A DNA stretch of 64,000 bases from Centroberyx gerrardi (taxonomy: Eukaryota > Chordata > Actinopteri > Beryciformes > Berycidae), in the NCBI RefSeq assembly GCF_048128805.1, contig NC_136003.1, forward strand, positions 28,550,885 through 28,614,884, read 5' to 3'. This document shows positions 24,795-36,261 of the stretch, one piece after another (the first letter of the stretch is position 1; each line of letters starts with the position of its first letter). The position numbers were made by a program, and so were the translations under genes. The notes below the pieces were generated by a model. That model was given only the letters and a program-made list of their open reading frames with translations, was not told the origin of the DNA and made no database searches.

Positions 24795-24838
<44 letters not shown>

Positions 24839-27800
24839 TGTCATGTTAAAAGACATGGTGGTGGGAGAAATGTGTCTCAGTTCCGTTATCTTTGACCATA
24901 CTGGCCACGGTTCAGTAGCATTTCCTTACTCTTAAAAAGGATGAGTCATTTTCGACACAGTCTAACGTTTTGGGACAACACACACACGTGTTACTTTTCA
25001 ACACAACCTACACGGGGGTGGACAAAACAACCAAAACACCACATGAAAAAGGACTTTAACCTTGACGTAACTCATTACAAAGGCAGCTACACAGAAGTGT
25101 CATATTAAGTTGAATGCCGATCAGCGGTATGTGTCAGCTTTAAAAGAGGTGTTACCATCACCAGTCTTATGAGTTTTCAAATAATAATAGAGCTCCAAGG
25201 AGGCCAAACAGTTGGTGCATGAATTGCAGGAGCATCAGTCACAAACACTGCTAAATTATTCCATGTAGCAAGGAGAAGAGTCTGGATAAACATGACAACA
25301 TATGACAAACATGGAACGTCACAAAGCTGGTATTTATGGCAGAATTACCATTTAGAAACCGCTCGTATTCAAAGCCAGTGCACAAAGACACATAACCTGG
25401 TGTTAGGAACTCAAGACCTGGAGCCCTGAGCGATGGGAGTCAGGTTTCACCCTTTCCAGCCCTTTTCCTTTTAAAGAGTGTAAGTCTACAAAGCCGTTCA
25501 GACCTTAATGCCCTGATCTCTTGAGCCAGGCAGCTCTGACTCCACACACTATGAGCACTAGCTGACCACAAGCTTGCCTCCGTGTCCTGCAGTGCCTCTG
25601 CTCTGCCTCCAGTCTGCTGCTGCAGCACGCCGCTAACCGCGTCCTGCAGCTTCTCGTAGCGCAGGAACAGCAGGCTGAGCTTCCTGCCAATGTCTACTGA
25701 GCTGGTGGCGAGCGCCGGTCCCGCCTGACCCTGACCGCCACTCTCGTCCTGCCCCGCCTCGTCCTGCCCCGCCTCGTCCTGCCCCGCCTCGTCCTGGAGG
25801 CTCCTGGACAGCAGCGAGGACGAGGACACCATCATGTCCTCCAACATGCCTCGCAGGTCGTCCAGCTGGGGTCAGAGGGCAAGGGATTAGGGTTAGACTG
25901 AGGGTTAGACTGAGGGCTGGACTGAGGTTAGACTGAGGGTTAGACTGAGATTAGACTGAGGTTAGACTGAGGGTTAGACTGAGAGTTAGACTGAGGTTAG
26001 ACTGAGGGTTGGACTGAGGGTTGGACTGAGGGTTAGACTGAGGGTTAGACTGAGGGTTAGACTGAGGGCTGGACTGAGGTTAGACTGAGGGTTAGACTGA
26101 GATTAGACTGAGGTTAGACTGAGGGTTAGACTGAGAGTTAGACTGAGGTTAGACTGAGGGTTGGACTGAGGGTTGGACTGAGGGTTAGACTGAGGTTAGA
26201 CTGAGGGTTGGACTGAGAGTTAGACTGAGGTTAGACTGAGGGTTGGACTGAGGGTTAGACTGAGGGTTAGACTGAGGGGTAGACTGAGGTTAGACTGAGG
26301 GTTGGACTGAGAGTTAGACTGAGGTTAGACTGAGGTTAGACTGAGGGTTAGACTGAGGGTTAGACTGAGGGTTAGACTGAGGGTTAGACTGAGAGTTGGA
26401 CTGAGAGTTGGACTGAGAGTTGGACTGAGGGTTAGACTGAGGTTAGACTGAGGTTAGACTGAGGGTTGGACTGAGGGATAGACTGAGGGTTAGACTGAGG
26501 GGTAGACTGAGGTTAGACTGAGGTTAGACTGAGGGTTGGACTGAGGGTTAGACTGAGGGTTAGACTGAGGGTTAGACTGAGAGTTGGACTGAGAGTTGGA
26601 CTGAGAGTTGGACTGAGGGTTAGACTGAGGTTAGACTGAGGGTTGGACTGAGGGATAGACTGAGGGTTAGACTGAGGGGTAGACTGAGGTTAGACTGAGG
26701 TTAGACTGAGGGTTAGACTGAGATTAGACTGAGGTTAGACTGAGGGTTAGACTGAGAGTTAGACTGAGGTTAGACTGAGGGTTGGACTGAGGGTTGGACT
26801 GAGGGTTAGACTGAGGTTAGACTGAGGGTTGGACTGAGGGTTAGACTGAGAGTTGGACTGAGAGTTGGACTGAGGGTTAGACTGAGGTTAGACTGAGGGT
26901 TGGACTGAGGTTAGACTGAGGTTAGACTGAGGGTTAGACTGAGATTAGACTGAGGGTTAGACTGAGATTAGACTGAGGTTAGACTGAGGGTTAGACTGAG
27001 AGTTAGACTGAGATTAGACTGAGGTTAGACTGAGGGTTGGACTGAGGGTTGGACTGAGAGTTGGACTGAGAGTTGGACTGAGGGTTAGACTGAGGTTAGA
27101 CTGAGGGTTAGACTCAAAGGTTTTTCAAACCTTTGAGTAAATTTCTAAACAAACTCCCTCTTACTCTGACTCGGGTAAAAGTAATGGTATTTCTAGTTGA
27201 ATGAAATCTGTCTGTCCCTCAGTACAGCGCCTGCCTGTCTGACCTGATCTTGTAGGTGGTCTGTCGTCTTCTGGCCGGACGAGGCTCCTCTACCCTTCAG
27301 CTGCTTCATGTCCTCCTCCAGCTTCTGCACAACCCTCCTGGACATGATGGGTGGGACATGAAACACAGACCAGCCTCTAAACCGGTCAAAACACTGGCCC
27401 AGTGCTTCACCAAGACCTATCTGAAGCTAAAAATACCATAAACTGTCTGTACCTATTGTACTGGCTGGACATAAAAAACAACAGGCGGGCATAGACCCAA
27501 AAATCCAATGTAGACATGATTCTAGGGAAGCTCACATTCACAAATGGAGAAAAAAACAATTGTCAAACCGATGTTTAAATGCAATCTTAAAGTTCCACTT
27601 TTATTCTATGCCTGACTGATGAATTGCACTGATGATGGGGCAACTCAAAAAAGTTTTGCGCTTTTACACTTGAGCACACACATTTTATTGGTCAGATGTA
27701 GAGTCAAAAATGGAAACTTTACATTTAAACATCTCTGTTTGAAAAGTTTCTTCCACTGCTGAGTGCCAGCTCTCCTTGCATCTCGTCTTTCTTGGTTACC

Positions 27801-30800
27801 AGCAACTTGTGAACAACTACAGTGTTGATCTGAAACTGTTTGCATTGTTCAACCCTGCTTAAAATTTTTACCCATACACAAGATCTGATGTAATGAAACT
27901 GTGCCTAATATAATCCTGGCTTGGATGCTAGAGGAAAGCAGGCTGGGTGTGGGTCTGTTACTGCAGATCTACGTTCAGCAGGTGGGTTTCCTCTCCCTGT
28001 GAGTTGCCATCTGTCATTTACCTGAGGTAGGATGTCTGCTGTCTGAGCTGATGAAAGCCTATGCTCTCTGAATCCACATTTTCTGAGGCTTCTGAGGCTT
28101 CTGCTGCGTTTTCTCTCCCTTGGCTGCCTATGTTCATAAACATCTCCTCCAAACTGTCCAGCTTTGGACAAGCACATCGCATCGTCAGAACCAGAAACAT
28201 ATACATATACAGTCTATGATGCTGAGGAGTTTGTCTTGGTGCTGCTGAGTGAGAGTGAGCCAGCATGAAAAGTTGTGACAGGCTTTTGGATAGTGGACAG
28301 TGTTTTGCTTCCTCTAAAAGTACATATAGTGTTTTTCTCACTCACCTTCTCCCTGTCACTCATCAGGCTGTCTATCAAAGCTCTCTGGTGGTTCAGCTGG
28401 TCCATCAGGTTATCAGGCAGCTCCCTTGCACCTACAAGTACAACATCAAGCTGTCAGTCCTAGTCAGGAAAGGGATTTCCCACTAAACTTGCACATGGAA
28501 AGCGGTAGTCAATCTGTGAAGTCCTCATTTCATATCTAGCAGTTAAAGGAATACACCAAGTTATTGGGGGATTGGCCTGTTGGTCAACTTACCCAATAAG
28601 TGATGAGAACAGAGACACCAAAATCATCCATGTGTCCCCGGGAGATCGTTGGTTCTGGTGCTCCATACAAAACTACCAGACTTGGCCGCATGTCATTTAA
28701 GATTACTTACCTTTTAGCTTTGAAGCTGCTACAAGTTCTCATTTTCTCACCTTTGACATAATGCTAGAAGCCTACTATCACTCCACATAGTGAATGCTAA
28801 AGTGTTAGCATGGAGCAATGGAGCCAATGATCTACTAGGGACACATGGATAATTTTGGTGTCTCTCATCACTTAAACGGGAACTTGACCATCAGGCCAGT
28901 CTCCCAAAAACTTGCTGTATTCCTTGAAGTCAGTCAAGACTGTAGGAGTCACTGAAAGGGCATCAGCATGGTACATCTGGGAAAATAACTTCACCCGTGT
29001 TAGTGATGAGCTTTTTGAGGCGCACCAGCTGGGCCTGGTCAGCCTTGCCTGCCTCCAGCGCCGCTACGCGAGCCTCCAGGTCGTTGTGCCTGTCTTTCAG
29101 CTTGCCGATGTTCCTCAGGGCCTCCAGTGTCTCTGGGTAACACCTGGCCCCGCTGGCCACTCGAGTTAAGGGCATACCGACCGCCGTCAGGCCCGTGTCA
29201 GAGCGAGTCTGCTGGGGCGGGGCTGACGGGACTGGAGGAGCTTCGGGGGCTGGTGGGGCTTCCCCTTGGGCTGGCGGGGCGTCCTCCTGCCGGCTGTCCA
29301 GAGTGAAGCTTGCAGCCCCGGTGTAAGTATTATTAGAAGGCGATGGCAAGGGAGGGGTCGATGGCTTTTGTGGAGCCAAACGTCTCGAAGAACTCAATGG
29401 CTTTCCAGGTATCGTCGGACTACCAGGAGCCGACGGCTTGGCCGGAGGGCTAGAGGAGGAGACGCTGGTATCAGAAGGCACACTGGCTACAGGAGTGAGG
29501 CTGTTTTTGTGGGGCGTGGCTGCTGGTTTAGCCACTGTGGCCTGATCAATAGTCCCTGAGCCTGCAAGTTCCTGTAAATGAGGACAGAATTACTAGGAGG
29601 AAAGAAAGAAACTCTAATCCACAGGTTTCTAGGTTTCATTTAAGTTAATTTTATGGCTCTTGTAAATAAGATTGTGTTCTTTGTCAGCTTGCCTTGTGAA
29701 ATAGGGGTTACTGCTGAGTGTCATGCTGCACTGACGTCACATGGTAATAACCGTCGGAATGACTTGGTGGTTAAAAGCAACGAACTGGAAGTGTTCACAC
29801 ATTTGAACTTGTTTGAAGCCGTCAAAGGCCATGATCGAAGTTTTCTGTAGACTTCGGTTGCTTCTGATCAGCACACCCACACTTTACACATTATGCACTT
29901 AGTGAGCGCTACATTTGAGTTCATGTTTAACAGCAAATTGAACATTGCAATGTCAACCACAAAACAAAAATCCAGCCAGTAGTTGAGTCCTGTCATGGCA
30001 TCTTAGGAGTTGTGGTCACAAAATTACTTATGTGATGAAAATAGTTTATTTTGTTGGTTTTATTTGAAATTAATATGTCATTCCCTACGCTTGACTGCAG
30101 CATTTACCATCTGAAAGCCGATGTGAACGGTATTTTCAAATATGAAGCTGGTATCTACTGTCTTTCCCATGGGATGTGAATGCAATGCAGCATTACTATC
30201 TATTTTCACAATGAGAAGATGGCAGGTGTCTCTTGCCTTTTGAAGGTTTTCTCGCTCACTGAGCAGAGCTGACTGCATGGCGTCCCAGGTCACACACTGA
30301 TCCAGCTCCTCCGGGTCTGGATACTGCTGAACTGTCTCCCTCAGAGATCTCTGTCACAATGAAGATAGATAAGATGAGATGAAACTTTAATGATCCTTGT
30401 GGGGAGAGGCACCATATGTACAGAAAAAGTGCAAGGGTGCATGTAGATTAAAATGAGAAACTGTCTGTCAGTGCTTGCATTACTGCTCCAGTGTTAGCTG
30501 AGAAGAGAGATCTCATTTCAAAACAAAGTAAAAAGTAAGAAGTTGAGTTCACTTTACTTTGCCTTGTGCAGAGGAGGGGAACTTCTTCCTTTCACACACT
30601 CACCGTAGTTTCCTTCAGTTCCTCCACATGGTGGCAGCACTTCTCCACAGCGGTGACCCGCTCTGCCAGACCACCAACATCAATCTGCGCACAGAGAAAG
30701 AAAGAAACAAATGAGCATCAGCTGGGTGTGGCAAGGTGTGGCGCTCATCACTGTGTGGAAGTGAGGCCAAAACTGATCTTGTAGTTTGTATCATTATAAT

Positions 30801-32102
30801 GGAGAGCAAACTCAAACTCAAAGTAGAAAGATGAGCGCTTCATTTTTCACCCAGGAATTGTATTTTTATGTATTTTATTTTTATTTTAAGTTATGCAGAA
30901 AAAGCAATGTCTACACATATCCCAACTGCTACCAATTCACAACAGAATAGTTCTTTATATAGATTTTATCAGCATTGCACGTACTTCTGGGCGATATGGT
31001 TGAAATCAATATCATGATAATCATAAGGATTTTTTTCGATATTGATACGTATCATGATATGGCTCGTGTATGCAAAATTACGTTAAATAATCAAATTAAT
31101 GTTCGTCCTATTGAAACGAATGGTAATGTTAGGTGTGATGTCAAACTAAACTGAAATTTTCAAGTAATATTCCTTAAAATGTTTCATACCTCATTTTGTA
31201 AGAGTTGTTAAATAAAGTTTGCCTGTTATCATCAGAAGTGTGCGTCACGATATCCCAAAATCACCATATCATCACGATATGATTCCACTGAAAGACGATA
31301 AACGATAATATTGAATTATCGCCCAGCCCTCGTTCCCTTTCAGCAGTCTCACCCTCTCCAGCTGGTGGTGAAACTCGTTAATCTCTTTCTTCAGGTTGTC
31401 TCTGAACTCCTTCAGACTGTGGATCTCCTTCAGCAGATCCTGGACCAGCGCCATGGCCTACAAATACAACATAGGGATACTAGAAAGTTGATCACCAAGC
31501 ATACAAATAAACTTGTTTTTCATGATAATAACAAATCATCATTCACGGAGTTAAATATGCTCTATCCGACAACATATATGATACCAAAAAAAAGGCTTCT
31601 CACTGCATATCCGGGCATCCTCACAGCTTTGTTTCATTTTGCACACTTAAAATACATATAATTTACTTTGCTTAATCTCCCTGTGGGATTCAGGGACACT
31701 TGTTATGAAACCGACCCCCCCCTGACAACTGCTACCTTTGATAGTCCCCAACAACCTAAATGGAGAAATGTTTGAGGAATCCTCCTCATGGCAGCGTCCC
31801 TCTAACCTCTGACCCCCAGCAGAGGAGCCAGGATTTCAACAGAGGTTGACAAAGAGGACGAAGCACAATCAAAGGGTTACAGATAAGACACATCAAGCTG
31901 TTACACTGTTTTCAGATGTGGCATCCCATGCTGGTAATCAGTGTGGTTCAGTGCAAACAGTCGGCATGCTGGTCACATGCAGTCAGCCATTTAGTTTAGT
32001 TATTTGTTTTAGTTATTTAGTTATTTCGTTTTCCTGTGTGGCTGTGAGACTTTGTTGGCAGAGTAAACTTACATTTCATTTGGGTTTTGCAAATTAGGAA
32101 TG

Positions 32103-32158
<56 letters not shown>

Positions 32159-35100
32159 TACAAACCCAGGCTGAAACAAAGGAAATTCCTGAGGTGGATT
32201 TGAATGTATTGACCAAGCTGCTGTGCGTGTGTTTAACTTGTGTCAGATCTGCCCAGACATGAAATGATGCATAGCGACCCCACACAGCTTCACAGGCTCA
32301 ATGACTAACAGGTTGTTAATAAGTGGGCAGTGACAGTGTAGCAGATATATGGCCTGTTGTATTCGCTTGAAAGGATTACCCTACAATTCATTTTCTTTAA
32401 AATCCTACAGCTAGGCAGTATAGCTACTGTACATTTATGTCAATTAGTGCTTCAGGCAAGACAGCCTAATCCAGCAATTCTCTATTTTTTCTGTGTCAGG
32501 GAGCAGCAAACGCTTATAGTTTTGGTTTGGGCAATGTCACCAAACCTCCTTGTATTGTCAGCCTCAGGGCTGTTTTCAATAAAACTAATACCTCTTTATA
32601 TTGAAATAAATTCTCCAAAATCGCCTGAATCTCTGTCGGCTAATGAACTCTGGGACGACTCAGCACCATCCCAGGAACAAGTACTGGCTTTACACCAAAA
32701 CCATCCATGTGTCCCTGGTAGGCCTGTAGATTCATACAGTTTAAAGTAAAGTAATATCATTAACTCAGTATGGCTGATGGAGCCGGGGTTATTATTGAAA
32801 CTATTTCAGGTGAGCAAACACGTATTCATCTGCTGTGCAGTGATTTTTAGCTGTACACAGTCTCCCATCACCCACCACCTTCACTTCCACGCTCCACGAC
32901 TTGCAGGAAGAGCAAGGAGTCCCTGCAAGTTCCAAACAGGATGTGTCTGTATCATGTGTCATGCAAATTTTACTAATCTCCTACACAAAACTGCCTTAGG
33001 ACTTAACCACATATCATTTACTATTACTTACTGTTTAGTTTTAAAGCTGCTACAAGTTCTCATTTTCTCACTTTTAAAATAATGCCAGTGGCTACTATCA
33101 CTCAACATAGTGTATGCTAAACTGTTAGCATGGAGCGCCAGAGCCCATGATCTACCGGGGACACATGGATGATTTTGGTGTCTCTGTTCTCATCACTTAA
33201 TGGGTAAGTTGACCAACTGGCCAATCTCCCTAAAACTTGGTGTATTCCTTCACATTAGGCATCATGCCCACTGTTAAGCCTCCTGCATGGCTCTGTGCCT
33301 GTGAAAGCATCACACTATCTGGGCTGTTGGTTGCTAGTAGCAACCGGAAGGGAAACACTGGGCTGAATAAATACAAGGAGGATGCAAACAGGTTAAAATG
33401 AACCACAAATCAAACACACATTAATGAAATATAGAAGAAGTCTCGAAGCAGTTCATCAGCATTGTGTTAAATACACTGTAACCATCCCAATATATCCAAA
33501 AGTTATCTGTCACATAAAAAGAGGCGGCGTTAAGCTTCATCTCTGTTACTCTTTAAGCCGTTGCCTCGCTCTAAACAGTCAGCCATTAACTGGACTAATA
33601 TTGCACTTGGAGCACGAAACGCCGCTCAGCCGCCCTCAGAGAACCAGAACAGACGCCGCAGGGGGTTTCACCGTGAAACACACCTTTCAGGACAAACAAT
33701 TCCCCTGACAGGTTAATAGGTGAAGCCTGGCAGAGGGCCTGATCCCCGGGACATGAGGCTTATAGTTTTGCAGGCCAAATGACTCGGTGTTGTGTAGAAC
33801 GAGGGGTCACTGGAGGCAAGACAAGCCGGGGGGACAGGGGCACGCCGGGGCTACCGCCGGCACGGTGAAGTCAGCGGATACCGCGGTCGACCCAAAGTAT
33901 GGCCGCCGAGGACATGAATGATTCAGGTGGGTTTTTCAAAGACGCAGCATCACCTGCTCCCGCCCCGATGTCCCGCTTTTCACCCGAGAGCTATTCATGA
34001 ACTGACAGCCAGAGTCATCTCTGCAGGGGACTAATTACCCCTTATCACAGAGAGAGAGAGAGAGAGGGAGAGGGAGAGGGAGAGGGGGAGGGAGAGAGAG
34101 AGAGGGAGAGATCAGGGGCGAGACAGGGACCAAACGCTGTCATCCCTTCACTCTTTCAGTCTTTTTCAGTTTCAGTCCGCTTTGTTTCTTTAAGATAAGA
34201 GCTGACAGTGTGTGTGTGTGTCGTACTATATACTATAATCGTATTATGATGTTAATATGAGCACAGGTCTACCTACGGACGGACGGCACTCCCCTCTGCC
34301 TCAGCTCTCTATAGGAAGTGTCCGTACAGAAACCTGAACAGAGACAGAGGTCATTTGAGAAGTCAGGGTGGCGCCTGGCTCCTATTGTCCTCTGCTCTGT
34401 CATCAGCAGCCGTACACAGCGCTGAAACGCTCCCCACAGACAGCCAGACGGGACGGAGGGGAAGCCTACTGCTGACACTGAAGGCCTAGAGGTTAAAGAG
34501 GCCGTCCTTCAACATCCGGCCTGCCGCAGTGTCCGTGAGCAAGACACTGAACGCCTACCAGATCCAGCTGTGGCTGTTCTGTGGCCGAAACTTCCCTATG
34601 AGGATTAAAGTTTAACTCCCATTACTTTTACTTCCTGGAAAACAGAGTATCTTCATGGTGACCTCATGCTGCACTAGTAGACATTTTAAGTTTCTAACCA
34701 ATAAAACCATCCAGATTTTTGAACAGCCCCGCCCCTCCACCCCTCCCATCAAATAAAACTGTCTTTCTCTCTCTGACTCATATCCCATTGGTTTAGACTT
34801 TTGAATGATCCCTCACTGTGTTATGTCCCGCCCCAACATCCTGTTTCAACAGGAAATACACCAAATCAAGGAAGTAAAGATGCCATTTCATGGGGTCTTT
34901 AATTATAGAGTAACTAAACCCCAAACCCAAATCTGTGTATTAGCCTGACATCTCATGGTAAAAAGCATTCTACTGAAATAGATTTTGATTTAGATTCTTT
35001 ATTGTCATTATAACAAGTACAACGAAAATCAGTTTAGCGGCAGTCCAGAAATGCAGCTAGTGTAAATATACAATAAATAAGTAATAAACATGTATGATTA

Positions 35101-36213
35101 AAAACAAATTAAAGAAAGTGCTAACAAGTCTAGCCGTCTGCTATTGGCTGATCTTTGGTGCCAGGTGACATCACTTTCTATAGAGTGGAAAGAGGTGGTG
35201 ACATCACCTGGCACCAAAGATCAGCCAATAGCAGACGGCAATTTCAGTAGCATGCTTTTTACCATTAGATGTCAGGCTTTACACAGATTTGGGTTTGGGG
35301 TTTAGTTAGTTCCTCTTTAAGTCTCACGTTAAAGCTGCACCAGGCAACTTCGCACTTTAGCAGCTCCAAGTGGCCGCAGGAGATAACTGTTTGAATTTTT
35401 TGCATTTTTCACAGTGTAATAAAAAGCAATCGAAATCATGTAACAGGATGTCAGTAAACCTAAATGTCTTCTTCTTAGCGAGTGTAGGGGTGGAGGAGGT
35501 GAAGAGCTTCAGACACTGTTGTGTCCAACTGTCTCTAGACTCACTCACTGCTGTTTAGGAGACACTTTTGTATTTCACTCTTAACGTTGGGTGCGTCACT
35601 TCCTGTCAATGGAGATTTCCCTCCAGTGACCATACCAACACTAGAGTTTCATCAGGGCAAATAGGGGGAATCTATGGCCTCTCAGTTAGAGGTGATGCAG
35701 CTTTAAATAAAACCAACTCTGTTCTACATCTGTCCTGATGCAGGCTGAGCTGCCAGAAATACATTTACCATCTCACATCCTGGATAGTAAACAAAAATAA
35801 ACTCCATAATTTTAACTGACAGAACAGGACTGCATGTGTAGGTCTACAGCTGACTGAGAGAGACGCCCAGGCTTAGGTTGGTGCCATTATCTCAGCTACA
35901 TTTTGCCTGTCCTATAATTCACAATATTGCTCTCTAGGCCTACAGCACAGATAACATGGGTGTCAGCTGGGTATGGCAAGGTGCGGTACTGTTATACCAT
36001 AAGTAAATTAAAAGAAATAAAAAACAAACAACTAAACAAACAGATAAATAAATAGGTAAGTAAGATAGAAAGTGAGAAAATAAATAAACAAGCAAGTAAA
36101 CAAATGAACCAACTAATGAAATTACTATAGAAATAAATAAGGGTAAACAACAAAAAGAGTCAACAAAAAATGAGTCAACAGATGAATTCATAAATGACAA
36201 GACAGACAATGGC

Positions 36214-36261
<48 letters not shown>

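Noticed and set aside
25886-27111. CRISPR array or telomere remnant
   Set aside because: The units are contiguous with no spacers, and the host is a vertebrate. The unit contains GGGTTA but is not the six-base telomere repeat, so it is an ordinary minisatellite.
30078-30236. Extending QRICH2 exon 4 to its in-frame stop as an alternative end
   Set aside because: The joined downstream exons are in frame and recognisable as QRICH2, so a GC donor at 30236 is more likely. A truncated isoform cannot be excluded.
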